From contig NC_080540.1 of assembly GCF_028640845.1 (NCBI RefSeq), forward strand, positions 263,471,958-263,535,957: a stretch of DNA of 64,000 bases, given 5' to 3'. The stretch is from Ahaetulla prasina. Taxonomy: Eukaryota > Chordata > Lepidosauria > Squamata > Colubridae. The stretch's first letter is position 1. Every line of letters begins with the position of its first letter. Positions 1-10,533 of this stretch are shown here, one piece after another. The translations under genes and the position numbers were made by a program. Below the pieces are notes generated by a model. That model saw only the letters and a list, made by a program, of their open reading frames with translations. It was not told the DNA's origin and did not search any database.

Positions 1-1060
1 CAGAGAACATTTATGCTGTGTGGAGAAGCAGCACGTACCCATGTGGCTAACCTATGAGTGGAAGAAACAAACTCCACCCATTCCTAGGGCTTTGCTATGT
101 CCAGACCACAATTTCTGAGAAAGATTAAAAAAAAATAAGCTGAAAATGAAAGATTGGAACGGTGTAGCTCATTAACTGGTCACACAGAGATATATCAGAA
201 GGAAAAAAGTGGAGTTATACAAACCAGTTTCTCCCTTGCTGCAAATAAAAGAGACAATTGTTTTGTTGATACAGAAATATGCCAACTAACTAAGGAGAAC
301 CATGGCATTTTTTGGCCAAATATAGCTCTTGTACTAGGTCAGGGGGGAAAAAAAACCCACTGCAGCTTTTTATTCATGAGCTGAAATCATTGAAAAGACC
401 AAGTTTACATTCCTATAGCCTGCAGCAAAGCAAAGCAGAATAAATGTTTGGCTTAATACTCATTTCTGTCATGAAGCTTTCTGAAGCCAGAAAATGCCAT
501 TACTACTATAATCAAAGAATTGAACATAGTTTATGATGATGATTATTTCAGTGAGGTGCATAGTAAGGTCACTGCAATAGATAAGTCAGGCCAAAGTAGA
601 TACTATGGTAAAAAAAACATGGGTGCTGTTGAAAATAGCCATTTCATCATTCAGAATAAGTATTAGAAGTATCTCCTGTTAGATCTTCTTTTTTAAAGAA
701 AAATGTAGACACCACTTTCCTATGACAATATTGTAGTATAACTTGAACTGAGTAGAATAATTCAAGGTGCCCAATGCAGAAAACAAGTGTTTTAGTAAGC
801 ATTAAATGAGTTTCCCAAAATAGAAAACCAGAGTTAAATCTCTTGTAAATAAAAACTGAGAGTATGGATAACACTAGAGTTGGTAAGAAAGACTAATTTA
901 ACCAAAAGTATGGTTTTGTTTTCACAGATTTCAAGCTAAAACCATTTTGGAAACATTCTTTTTTACTCCATCTTTGCTTCATAGATTCATTTCCTTGAAA
1001 CCCACCAGCATGTCCAGTCCACTGAACCTCAATGCATTTATTGCAGAGATAGACTGGATA
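1..1060. other. Unassigned AT-rich DNA
   Basis: I see no gene, RNA gene or repeat family that I can name here. Short ORFs on both strands have no recognisable motif and look like chance. Confidence 0.5.
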
Positions 1061-1126
1061 GTGTTTCTCAAACTTGAGAACTTTAAGATATATGGACTTG
1101 AACTCCAATAATTCACAACCAGCATG
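1061..1126 (+). mobile_element. Fragment of palindromic hAT MITE (group 4)
   Basis: The stretch resembles the left arm of the better preserved copies at 9761-9879 and 14171-14305: a 'ctcaa.cttg..aactttaag' start followed by 'ggacttgaactcc'. No right arm or target duplication is visible, so this is an old fragment. Confidence 0.5.
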
Positions 1127-1369
1127 TTGTCTGAGAAATATTGGACCTGATGATGCCATGGATCCCTTGAAATACTACAAATACTGCAAGCAGTGGTGTT
1201 CTCTGGGATATCTGTGGAAGCGAAAATTTGACTTTGAAGAAGTAGGATGAGAAAGGTATTGGTCTTTTTTAACTTTGTTTTGAAGAAGATTGCTGAAAAT
1301 AGGGACAATTGAGAAAACAATCAAATAGATCATTGAACAAATCAAGTCATAGTTCTCATCATAGGTACA

Positions 1370-1500
1370 AATGACCAGGCTCAAATTATCTTACTTTGGA
1401 CACATTATGCACCTATTGTAGATCTCTGAAGAAGGTTCTGATGCTGAAAAGATGGAAGGAAAGGGACAACCAATGGCTCAGGGAAAGATCATCAGGGAGG
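1370..1500 (+). mobile_element. Bov-B LINE ORF2 C-terminal relic
   Basis: Plus-strand translation gives RLKLSYFGHIM, then after frame breaks a LEK(V)LMLxK.EGK-like block. This is the characteristic C-terminal stretch of Bov-B (RTE clade) ORF2 (from memory: LxxFGHxxRRxxSLEKTLMLGKIEGKRRRGRQRMRWLD). Stops and indels show the piece is dead. Its 5' and 3' limits are unclear. Confidence 0.55.
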
Positions 1501-1539
1501 AAAATTATCCATGTGCTCACTAAGAGACCTCTCTGTTAT

Positions 1540-2026
1540 GATAGATCACCTAGGCAGAGACAGGCTCTGATACAGTACTTTATTGCTTTGTTAAGTTCCA
1601 CAACAAATGGCCCTACAAGGCCGGTAAGTCTCCATCCCACACTTTTCTGAAGGCAGCCACCCACAACAAAAGTCATTAAGCAACAAAACCAATTCACAAA
1701 GGCAGAAAGGAAGCCCAAAGAGAAGATGCAAGCTCATGGGGCAAGGTCCAGAATCAAGGTCCACAGGGTAAGGCAAGTCCACGAAGCAAAAGGCAAGTCC
1801 ACAAGGCAAAGGCACAAGGCAAAGGCACAGGCAGAAACATGAGTCAAGGTCTATCCTCCCCAATGAGGGCAGGCAGTTCTCTGTCCAGTTGACCATCTCC
1901 CCCAATGCCTGAGGGACCTAGGACAGCCTCTTCTCAGCCCCTGGCCTCTCCAAACATTCCAACAGAGATGTACTGTCCCCTTGGTATGGTCTCAGTTCCA
2001 ACTCCTCCTCCAAACCAGAATCTGAT
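1540..2026 (-). other. Unassigned repeat-like block, possibly an LTR fragment
   Basis: The block is richer in C and G than its surroundings, with repeated 'caaggcaaaggcac' and 'aagtccac' units around 1760-1830. Near its left side is 'tactttattgc', which reads as an AATAAA signal on the minus strand, as in reverse-oriented LTRs. I could not define TG/CA ends or target duplications, so the LTR reading is a guess. Confidence 0.22.
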
Positions 2027-2027
2027 G

Positions 2028-2028
2028 G

Positions 2029-2075
<47 letters not shown>

Positions 2076-2097
2076 ATCTATCTATCTACCTATCATC
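2028..2097 (+). repeat. (TATC)n microsatellite
   Basis: About 15 TATC units, nearly perfect on the left and interrupted on the right (atcatctatctatctacctatcatc). Confidence 0.95.
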
Positions 2098-2251
2098 TTC
2101 TATCACATTTATATAGCTACCCATCTCAGAAAAAGCAATTCTGAGTACAATAACTGAATAAAACTCCAAATACATAAAACAATTATAAAATATTTTAAAA
2201 ATAATTATAACATGGAAATTATTATAAAAAGTTTAAAATCTATAGACAAGA

Positions 2252-2292
2252 GGGGGGGGAGGGACAGACGGAGGGAGGGAGGAAGAGAGAGA
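2252..2292 (+). repeat. Purine-rich (GGGA)n-like tract
   Basis: A run of G and A with an 8-G stretch and 'gagggagggagg' units, interrupted only by 'cagac'. It is low-complexity sequence with no gene attached. Confidence 0.8.
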
Positions 2293-3249
2293 ATTAATCA
2301 CAGTGAAGCCATCTCAAAATGTCTCTGGTTCTTTAGGTCCCCCAAGTTTTCTGACATAACCAGCTCTTAAGAATTTCTGAAACAATAGCAGGAATGGAAC
2401 TAAGCTGACCTTGGGTATTTAGAGAGAATGATCTGTACAGGCATCTCAAACTACAAGGCCCACCTCCTGAGACCCACCAGATGTAAATCCCTAGCAGATT
2501 GATACTGATTTTATACTAAGTAATCACTCAATAATAAAAAATCACTCAATAATAATAAAAAAAGCTCTTGGAACTGCTTATATAACCTTTTTGTGTTTTT
2601 GCATTTATATCCTTTTCATTTCAACAGAAAACTAACGAATAGAAGCAATCCCAATTTTAATAAAATGGATTTAAATAATTGCTGTCTATTTGACAGAGCC
2701 ACAAAGTGGAGAATGGTAGCTAACTTCTTCCTTCTCTTGGTTCTATTCTGACCACAGGAAGTCAGTAATATGGACACGTAAACCAGTAGATAGATTGAGA
2801 TTTTTAGGAACTCTTAGACAACAGTTTGCAAGTAACTCCACTTCCTGGTCAGCAACAAATCTGCCATGTGTCTCCAAATCATGGGCTTACGTCCTACAAA
2901 AGAGTCCTCTGTGTACTTTCATCCAGTTTTCCACTGGTCTACAAACTGTAAGGAGAGAAACATGAATGCTACATTAGGAATTACAGTGGGGAAAGGATTG
3001 GACACTGTGAACCTATAAATAGCCACTGACCTGATTATGGGTTGCTGATCTTGTTAAGAATTGGTTTCAGTCAGACTGCCAGCTTTAAAATCTTTGGTAT
3101 CTATGGAAGAAGGAAAGAAACCAATACATTTCTAGCTTAACAGGCTAGTCTTAAGGAGTCTTCCAAAAATGGTGGTACTAACAGTCCTTGCCTTGACCTA
3201 TCATTCACATATTCATCTAAAAATCTAATTAGAATCTATGGCCGCAAAA
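2293..3249. other. No feature recognised
   Basis: Unique-looking AT-rich sequence. I see no open frame with recognisable motifs and no repeat family. Confidence 0.5.
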
Positions 3250-3329
3250 GTGTCCCTGTGAAGTGATCAGGGACACCGCTTTTTGCAAAGTTTTCAGTCC
3301 TGTAGGGACAATATACATTATTGTCCCTA
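3250..3329. repeat. Two adjacent perfect hairpins
   Basis: Hairpin 1 (3250-3276) has the stem gtgtccctg/cagggacac with a 9-nt loop. An outer gcaaaa/ttttgc pair may extend it. Hairpin 2 (3303-3329) has the stem tagggacaat/attgtcccta with a 7-nt loop. Both stems contain the same 'gtccct' core. They could be the folded end of a decayed DNA transposon. No family is recognised. Confidence 0.6.
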
Positions 3330-3947
3330 TACATGATATAAGCATGTACAGCTTGAAACTCTCAGATAATTATCTGGAGATTAAGAAAAGGGAACACTTT
3401 TCTTCAAAGGGAAGAGTGACTGATCATGTCTACCAAACCAACACATAACCCAATTCCCTTCCCATCCAATTCCCTACACATTGGCACCATAGAACCTTTT
3501 TTTCTAGAAAGGCCACGGGCTATTGAATTAAGAAGATACGTTTGCAGTTTGGTCTATATAAACATTAGCCAGAGAATATATGTTTGTGTGTCTCTGACTA
3601 GATCAGTTTATTCTTAGCTATTTGGAATCAGATCATGCCAGCTGTTACGTTCTTTCTTAGAAGATTCTTAACACAGACTCCAGAGAAAGTTGTAATTCAA
3701 AACTATTTTTACATAACAGTTTTAGCCATAGCTCTCTCACAGTTCTCCATTTTCTTTTGTTCTCCATTCCTCTCCCAAGTCTTTCCTGTCTCCTGAAGTA
3801 TCTCCTGAGATGGTAGTACTATGCTACATACAGTACCTTTGTTAGATAGAAGTAAAGGATAAACCAAGTCCTGTAACACAGTTGAGGTGCTTAGATATAA
3901 AATCCTAGCAAGAAAAATGAAAGGAACTGGGTAAGTTTAGCCTGGAG
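3330..3947. other. No feature recognised
   Basis: AT-rich sequence with only short ORFs that look like chance. Confidence 0.5.
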
Positions 3948-4070
3948 AACCAGTTTGGTCTATGGTTAAGGCACCAAGCTAGACATTGGGAGACTATAAA
4001 TTCTAGTCCCATCTTAGACCAAACCCAGCTAAGTAACCTTTGGTCAATCACTTTGTCTCAAACTGCAGAC
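3948..4070 (+). mobile_element. tRNA-derived SINE, 5' part
   Basis: The stretch begins 'cagtttggtctatggttaaggcacc', with box A-like spacing, and continues into 'ttctagtcccatcttagac', which stands where box B (GGTTCTAATCCC) is expected, then 'ggtcaatcactttgtctca', matching the body of the commonest reptile SINE as I remember it. The tail is missing. The copy at 59866-60070 is a longer member. Confidence 0.55.
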
Positions 4071-4087
4071 ACTTTTCTAGCCAGTTG

Positions 4088-4633
4088 CTAGGAGTCAACA
4101 CTGATCCAAAAGCACATACACACACACCAAAAGCACACACACACCAAAAAGCTAAAACTGCTTAGCCTAAATAAAAGAAGGTGGCAGGAAGACATGGCAA
4201 TTGAGCCAATGACTGAGATTAAGTTGCAATAGGATTTGCAGAGTCTTTCTAAAAAACATGAAGGGCAAAAATACTTTTCCAGCCTTCTGATCAGAGGCTT
4301 TAGCTGACCTTCGATAAACACTACAAAATCATCCATTACATTGTCTGAATCAAATTGGGTTGCAAAGTAGTCCAAATACAGTTGTATGAGGAGGCTGGCC
4401 ACAAAAATTTGCCTTGGTAACAACTTTAACTTGCAAATACTGGATAATAAAGTTTGCTGCAAATAAAATTCCATACACTCCCTGTTTCTATTACCATCTT
4501 TATTTCTTTCTGTGGCTGACTTGAATCCTAAAACAGTGTCCCCTAGATGCCTTGGGAATGCATTTTCCTCAGAGTTTTGCACTGTTTGCTGATGAACATG
4601 ATTAATGGGAGTGTTCATGGGGAAGTTAGGCAT
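4088..4633 (-). CDS. Unassigned 181-codon ORF
   Basis: This is the longest frame in the AT-rich part of the window that no repeat explains. Starting from the first ATG, the translation has a soluble-looking N-terminal half, then a segment rich in Leu, Phe and acidic residues (around residues 75-125, with 'QLYLDYFATQFDSDNVMDDF') and a Cys-containing stretch (FCPSCFLERLCKSYC). The last 20 or so residues (VCVCFWCVCMCFW) are encoded by a CA/CT microsatellite, so the true C-terminus, if there is one, lies before it. I recognise no domain. It could be an exon, a decayed retrocopy or transposon, or chance; no splice sites or polyA tail settle it. Confidence 0.2.
   Translation of the reverse strand: MPNFPMNTPINHVHQQTVQNSEENAFPRHLGDTVLGFKSATERNKDGNRNRECMEFYLQQTLLSSICKLKLLPRQIFVASLLIQLYLDYFATQFDSDNVMDDFVVFIEGQLKPLIRRLEKYFCPSCFLERLCKSYCNLISVIGSIAMSSCHLLLFRLSSFSFLVCVCFWCVCMCFWISVDS
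4111..4145 (+). repeat. (CA)n microsatellite, interrupted
   Basis: Two short CA runs separated by 'ccaaaag'. They supply the 3' end of the 181-codon minus-strand frame. Confidence 0.9.
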
Positions 4634-4773
4634 TCCTGCTCTTAAGTGATTTTCTTCTTGAGCACTTCATATGATATGAACATGGTAACTTCTTAATCTT
4701 CCTGCTGCATCTTTATCATATGAAGGGTCCCCATGTAAGTTTGGCAGGAGCACGCCTGACATTGGGTGTACTC

Positions 4774-5136
4774 CAGTGGTGGGTTTCAAAAATTTTTACT
4801 ACTGGTTCTGTGGGTGTGGCTTGGTGGGCATGGCTTGGTGGGCATGGCAGGGGAAGGATACTGCAAAATCCCCATTTCATAACATAATATAACAACAGAG
4901 TTGGAAGGGACCTTGGAGGCCTTCTAGTCCAACCCCCTGCCTAGGCAGGAACCCTACACCATCTCAGTCAGATGGTTATCCAACATTTTCTTAAAAATTT
5001 CCAGTGTTGGACTTGGGAGGCAGAGAATAGATGGAGGCGGGGCCAGTCAGAATTTTTACTACCAGTTCTCCGAACTACTGAAAATTTCTGTACCGGTTCT
5101 CCAGAACTGGTCAGAACCTGCTGAAACCCACCTCTG
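4774..5136 (+). mobile_element. hAT MITE, group 1, carrying a CR1 insertion
   Basis: Terminal inverted repeats are CAGTGGTGGGTTTCA on the left and TGAAACCCACCTCTG on the right. The flanks gtgtactc and gtatacta match at 6 of 8 bases, as expected for an aged hAT 8-bp target duplication. Inside, 'accggttct' and 'gggcgtggc'-like motifs recur as in other group 1 copies. Comparison with the copy at 58196-58438 shows that the CR1 piece at 4879-5010 is foreign and was inserted into this element. Confidence 0.8.
4879..5010 (-). mobile_element. CR1 LINE 3' end
   Basis: The reverse complement contains 'gatggtgtagggttcctgcc', 'ggttggactagaagg' and 'ggtcccttccaactctgtt', followed by an AT-rich tail. This is the same 3' end as the CR1 at 32915-33656. 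Only about 130 bp remain. It sits inside the group 1 hAT MITE. Confidence 0.85.
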
Positions 5137-5224
5137 GTATACTAAGTGGCAGCTCCTCTCTATAGTACATCTTGCCACCAAAAGCAGGCTTGGGCCCTAT
5201 ACTGGTGACCTTTCAGAATAACGG

Positions 5225-5910
5225 TATAAAAGAGTTGCTCAGGAAGGAAACTTTATACCATTTCAGATCAATGTCTCCCAATCTGTTCTTTAAAAACTCC
5301 ACTATTGGAGCACCCACAACTTCTGAAGGCAAGTTGTTCCACTAATTAATGGTTCTGTCAGGAAATTTTTCCTTCGTTCTAGATTGGTTCTGTCCTAAAT
5401 TAGTTTTCATCAATTGCTTCTTGTTCTGTCTTCAGGTGCTTTGGAGAAAAGGTTGATTTCCTCTTTTTTAGGGCAACTCCTCCTCCTTAGATCAGGGCTG
5501 TCAAACTCCTGACTTGCGGGCCAGATGCGTGACACACTGCCCAGTTTAATGAAGGGGGGGAAAGTCCCGATATGTCACATGACACTGCTGTGACAATGTG
5601 AGTTTGACACCTCTGCCTTATATATTGGAATACTTCTATCAAGTTGTTTTTTTGTATTAAACTAGACATACCAAATTCCTGCAACCATTATTCATATCTC
5701 CAGTCACCTGATCATCTTTGTTGCTCTTCTCTGCACTCTCCTAGAGTCTCAACATCTTTTTGAGCAAAACTGGGTGCACAATTCCAAGTGTGGTCTTATC
5801 ACGGCATTAGAAAGTGGCATCAGCATGTCATGTTCTCTTGATTCTACCCTTCTGTTAAAGCAGCCTAGGACTGCTTTTTTTTGGCAAGAAAAGTTAAGGA
5901 AGATAAACAT
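5225..5910 (-). mobile_element. CR1 LINE 3' segment, split by a hAT MITE
   Basis: The minus strand carries frame-broken pieces of the CR1 ORF2 C-terminus (a relic of the RPHLExCxQFxxxR region at about 5760-5820 and 'EFGMSSLIQKN' near 5650-5690), followed by the familiar noncoding 3' part ending near 5225. A 123-bp hAT element (5493-5615) interrupts it. Divergence is higher than in the CR1 at 32.9 kb. Confidence 0.75.
5493..5615 (+). mobile_element. hAT MITE, group 3
   Basis: The ends are CAGGGCTGTCAAACTC and GAGTTTGACACCTCTG. The flanking 8-mers ccttagat and ccttatat differ at one base and have the central TA. The element lies within CR1 and is therefore younger than it. Confidence 0.85.
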
Positions 5911-6063
5911 CTTGGCATTTTCAGGATGTCTTGGTAAATATTGTAGAGCCATAGATATGTAGATGTGCGTATCTATGTGTGTGTATGCTTGTGTATCTGT
6001 ATATTTTTTATTGCTATTTGATATTCTTATAATTTTGCTACTTCAGTTTTCCATTTTAATTTA
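5624..6063. other. CR1 remainder, then TG-rich unassigned DNA
   Basis: Up to about 5910 this is the upstream half of the split CR1. From 5960 to 6010 there is an imperfect TG-rich run, followed by AT-rich sequence without a recognised feature. Confidence 0.5.
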
Positions 6064-6160
6064 ATTTTATTGATATTTTATATCTGTAAGCCATCTAGAG
6101 TCCACAAGGATTGAGGCAGTAGATAAACTGCACAAATACATAATAAATGTATGTTTTTGA
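6064..6160 (+). mobile_element. Degraded SINE/LINE 3' tail
   Basis: 'ctgtaagccatctagagtcc' followed by '...aaatacataataaatg' resembles the 'gtaagccgccctgagtc...ataaat' tail shared by squamate SINEs. No head is visible. Confidence 0.4.
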
Positions 6161-6464
6161 ATGTCTGTTCTCACCCTTGATTTCAAATTATATATGCTTC
6201 TAAGTAGCCATATTTACATGATTTCCCTAAATATATAAGTCTATTGCATCTACTGGATAAACAAAAGTAGAGATAAAAGGACCAATATTTAAAAAGATAC
6301 AAGTGATTATAAAACAATTATCTGAGATAAGAAATGTTTAGTGTATTAATGAGGTATTATTACACTATATTAATTGATAAAACACTTCCTTCCTTGTTAT
6401 TATAGTAGAGATATCCCCCTGTTACCAAGAAGATAACTTTCATTTACATTCTATTCTCAAAACA

Positions 6465-6650
6465 TGTTGTTGTTGTTAGGTGCAAAGTCATGTCCGACCC
6501 ATCATGACCCCATGGACAACTTTTCTCCAGGCCTTCTTGTTCTTTACCATTCATTTAAGCTTTTTTTTACATTTTACAATCCATTTAACAACTGCTTCAT
6601 CCAGCCACCTCATTCTCTGCCATCCCCTTCTTTTGCCCTCAAAACATGTA
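6465..6650 (-). mobile_element. Bov-B LINE 3' end
   Basis: On the minus strand the sequence reads '..ccatggggtcatgatgggtc', then 'ggacatgactttgcacc', and ends in CAACAACAAC, the usual Bov-B 3' terminus. Just upstream on the same strand the translation KRRGWQRMRWLDE matches the end of Bov-B ORF2. Bov-B is known for horizontal transfer between squamates and ruminants. Confidence 0.75.
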
Positions 6651-6657
6651 GCCAAAC

Positions 6658-6964
6658 CAGGGGTGAAATCCAACAGGTTCTGACAGGTTCTGGAGAACTG
6701 GTAGCAAACATTTTGAGCAGTTTGGAGAACTGGTAGCGTAAATTTTGAGTAGTTTGGAGAACCGGCAAATACCACCTCTGGCTGGCCCCAGAGTAGATGG
6801 AAATTGAGATTTTGCAGTATCCTTCCCCTGGAGTGGGGCGGGAATGGAGATTTTGCAGTATCCTTCCCCTGCCACACCCACCAAGCCATGCCCATCACGC
6901 CACACCATGCCCACCAAGCCACATCCACAGAATCAGTAGTTCGAAAAATTGGATTTCACCACTG
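6658..6964 (+). mobile_element. hAT MITE, group 1
   Basis: Starts CAGGGGTGAAATCC and ends GGATTTCACCACTG, with a perfect 8-bp target duplication agccaaac on both sides (6650-6657 and 6965-6972). The centre holds a tandemly doubled module of about 41 bp ('gattttgcagtatccttccc' at 6808 and 6849). Confidence 0.93.
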
Positions 6965-6972
6965 AGCCAAAC

Positions 6973-8431
6973 CCTTATTAAAAAGTACTAACATATTGTA
7001 GCTAAAACTCTCCAAATAAAAACAAGGTAGTGCCATAATCATACTAACACTCTGCTCTTAAACATTTATATAACACTGATCTCATAGGAACAAATGGATG
7101 GAACACAACATGGAAGAAAAACAACCAGCCTATCCCATTCCCCCCACCTCTGCATGCAAGCAATAGCCTGTTGTATTACTACTGGATTTACTGTCACATT
7201 TTTGCTTGAGTTACCATGACAGATCTTGCTGTCTGAAACAGTGTTCAATGTTTTGTTCATAGTAACACTTCATGAGGAAGTGGGGTGGAAATTTCCAAAG
7301 TGCAGGCAGTTGCTCTGAATAAAGACAGTCTTTTACTTTTATTCCTGGGCCTGGCTTGTTATGATCACCAGCTCTGTCGGTATGAGTGGGTTTATACTAG
7401 GGCAGCTTTCTAATGATTGGAACGTTCCGTCTACCACAACCGAGGACTTCTGGTGTCTTGCAATAGAAGACCCAAAACTGTCAACAGCTGTTTGTAATTC
7501 AGCTGCTTTGGACTAGCAGCATACTTAGTTCAGAGCCTAAAGTAGCTATCTCCCTCCATAGTTACTAAGGGTGAATAGGAGGAGCTAAAAATATTTCTAA
7601 AAGGAGGCTAAGAGAAATATTTTGCTCTTTCACAACAGTAACATATACCACATTAGAACTGAGGTTTTGTTAAAGTAAATTGAAATATTCTTATTGCTGG
7701 GTGACAGAGGTGGATTGAGATGCATGCCAGCTTTCAGAGTATTCAGACCTTTATATTCTTTTATTTAATCTTTATATCTTGCATTCTCCCTTAAACAGGG
7801 TTGCAAAGACAATCCCATTATTGAATTGCTTGAGGAACTGAACGTGGAATTCCTTGAACAAAATTTAAAACTTCTTCCATAGTGTTTTTTTTATAATGAA
7901 TATGAGTATTCCAGGCTTCTCCAACCTTTACACAAAATGTAAAGTTGTATAAACAATACACCAACTGTAAGCTGGTGGCTGCACCTTCCTAAACATCATC
8001 ATGTGTTTTGCCAAATGAAAAATGGTTACACCAAAAAAAGGTATAGGATCCCCCAAAAGATGCGTATTCGGTAGAGGCAAACACAATGTACACATTGATG
8101 AAAATGATGTATGAAATTGCATTATTCTGGAAGGAATAAATTACAAAGAGTGCACATCCTATATGTATATTTGGAGAAATAGACCTAAAAAATGATTATA
8201 TACTTTCATTTTTAAAAGACAAACATATACAGTGAGCAAGGTAGTTGAACAGAATCTTAGGGATTCCTAAATTGTTTGATTTTCATAGAGCAAATTGATA
8301 TTATTTTTCACCTAACTGAAGCATGATCCTATCATTCCACTTGAATGTGAACTTCATAGCATACAATTGGTTCACAACCAATACATTGCTGTGGCTGCTA
8401 CCAGGCAGGTGTTTGATACAATGCTGCACCA
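6973..8431. other. No feature recognised
   Basis: AT-rich sequence. Around 7320-7400 'tacttttattcctgg' and 'gggtttatacta' hint at a reverse LTR, but no ends could be found. Nothing else stands out. Confidence 0.4.
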
Positions 8432-8905
8432 CGTATTTTTTTTTAATTGAAAAAGTTTTTACAAAAAAAAGCTTTTTCCCCCCCTTTCCCCCCCACCCCC
8501 CTCCCTTCAAAAACCCCTTCCCCCCTCCCTCCCCCCCCCCACATCCCGGAACAAACACAAGGTATAGTTAAAAATAAAACAAGCATATGCTAAATATTTT
8601 CCCTCCAAACTCAGTTAACTCCTGCAATTCTCATCAAATCCTAACCTCCCCCATAACAATCAGAAATAATGCATCCTAATCATTCAAAGGCAGTCTGATA
8701 TCTCTTAGTCTGATATCTATTTTGGATATAGTCAATCCATTTTTTCCATTCATTTAAGTATCTTTCTTGTGTATTGTCTTTCAAAAAGGCTGAGATTAGC
8801 AACTTTCAATATCCATTCTTCTATTGTAGGTAGTTCTTTTTTCTTCCAATACTGATCAGTAGTCTTGCCGCTGTTACTAAATTTTGTATTTTGTCTACCG
8901 CTTAG
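8432..8905 (-). mobile_element. 5'-truncated L1 LINE 3' end
   Basis: Reading the minus strand, a frame-broken ORF2 C-terminus (TAARLLIS.., then KELPTIEEWILKV, then QERYLNEWKKWID in another frame) is followed by a G-rich polypurine 3' UTR and an A-rich tail (seen as the C-rich block at 8478-8540 and the T run near 8433 on the plus strand). PTIEEW and AARLLxA are standard L1 C-terminal motifs. Confidence 0.7.
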
Positions 8906-9660
8906 ATTTTTCCTTGATTGTGCAGTGAAATTTATAACATGATTTCATGTTGTAATTTACAATGTGATTTTATTTCTCATCTGGTTCACCAGATTGGTGC
9001 CAATATGCACACAGCACATTGGAAGATTTCCAGATTTGAGATCTCTGATTATAGGAATGTCTGTGATTTGGTCCTATATTAATAGCATGATGGCATCAGT
9101 GACTGAAAAATTTGCATTTTGATATACATGGTGAAGTTGTATTTCCATAATAAAAGCACCAGTGGAGTGAACTGAAAGCAGTGGTAGTAGTTTTTCACTT
9201 TAACTGCTGAAGCAGTCTTTTTTTCCCCTGTACTATGAAGCCAAAGTATTTAGCTTCTCATACTTGTTCTTGTTATACTTTATTTAGTTGTATGAATACT
9301 TGTGAGCCATTGGTGGTCAGTACCTTAATCTTTTCCTCATTCCATTCCCGTCCAAATACATAGGTTGCATCTCTGATGTCACAGAGGATATCAACAGCTT
9401 CTGTTTCATCCCTGGTCAAGATTAAATGTCATCCATCTCCATGGTTTTGGTGAGCTCCCTCTCCAATTCTATTTGATGCCTTTTTTTGAAGACTTTTCCA
9501 TGATGGCATCTTCTGCAGTATTGGACAGTGAAGGGGAAGATGCAACCCAGGTGCACCTCAAGCTGACTGGGAATGCCTCTATCAGACCATGAAATCAACT
9601 TCCCAGGAGGGCTAGAACTACTTTTATTGAAATTGGCTATAAAAATACAATCATGCAAGT
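8906..9660 (-). pseudogene. Possible decayed reverse-transcriptase relic
   Basis: Minus-strand frames give 'ILTRDETEAVDILCDIRDA', then 'FGREWNEEKIKVLTTNGSQ' and further on 'AKYFGFIVQG'. The layout resembles the ADD-to-(K/Q)YLG stretch of LINE reverse transcriptases, but the catalytic aspartates cannot be seen and stops are frequent. Clade not determined. Confidence 0.28.
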
Positions 9661-9760
9661 CTGCTTCTGTTGTTCACTGAAATAAGGATGTGTCTGTCTG
9701 AACCACTTCCAAATGTTATCTGGACATCTGGGACTTTAACAAAATCATGAGGCCTTAAGT

Positions 9761-9879
9761 CAGGGGTATCCAAACTTGGCAACTTTAAGACTTGTGGACT
9801 TCAACTCCCAGAATTCCTCAGCCAAAGCAGAGAAGTTGAAGTCCACAAGTCTTAAAGTTGCCAAGGTTGGACACCCCTG
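9761..9879 (+). mobile_element. Palindromic hAT MITE, group 4
   Basis: Starts CAGGGGTATCCAAACTTGG and ends CCAAGGTTGGACACCCCTG. The arms are complementary over about 50 bp around 'cagccaaagcagagaag'. The flanking 8-mers ccttaagt and acttaagc share 6 of 8 bases with a central TTAA. Confidence 0.85.
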
Positions 9880-10114
9880 ACTTAAGCTGTCAAGTGGTGT
9901 ATTAGGCTCTTAGTGATTATGTAGATCAGTGTTTCTTAAATCTTGGTAAAGTACCCAAAATTGAGTTAAAGTGGTTTTTCTTTGAGTAACAACACACAAA
10001 GTATTACCCACCACACCAAGGACATTTAAATTGACTTAAAGAGTGTCATGTGTACTAGAATATATTCAAAACTTTCCAAAGGTATTCCTATTAAGATAAC
10101 AATCAATGAAATTA

Positions 10115-10474
10115 AAGGTAAAGGTAAAAGGTAAAGGTTCCCCTCGCACATACGTGCTAGTCGTTCCCAACTCTAGGAGGCTGTGCTCATCTCCGTTTCA
10201 AAGCCGAAGAGCCAGCGCTGTCCGAAGACGTCTCCGTGGTCATGTGGCCGGCATGAATCAACGCCAAAGGCGCACAGAATGCTGTTACCTTCCCACCAAA
10301 GATGGTCCCTATTTTTTCTACTTGCATTTTTACGTGCTTTCAAAACTGCTAGGTTGGCAGAAGCTGGGACAAGTAACGGGAGCCCGTTACACGGCAGCAC
10401 TAGGGATTCAAACCTAGTGCTGAGCTTTCAATCGACACGCTCAACGTCCTAGCCCCTGAGCCACCACGTCCCTT
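10115..10474 (-). mobile_element. tRNA-derived SINE with (TTTACC)n tail
   Basis: The element is flanked by a perfect 12-bp target duplication tcaatgaaatta (10103-10114 and 10475-10486). The minus-strand 5' end 'gggacgtggtggctcaggg' carries a box A-like sequence and 'ggtttgaatcc' a box B-like sequence. The 3' end is 'aacctttaccttttaccttt'. It matches a common snake SINE as I remember it. ORFs across it are shadows. Confidence 0.85.
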
Positions 10475-10533
10475 TCAATGAAATTACCAATAGTAATTTG
10501 TTAAGATAATTCAGTGATATTGCTTTTATAATA

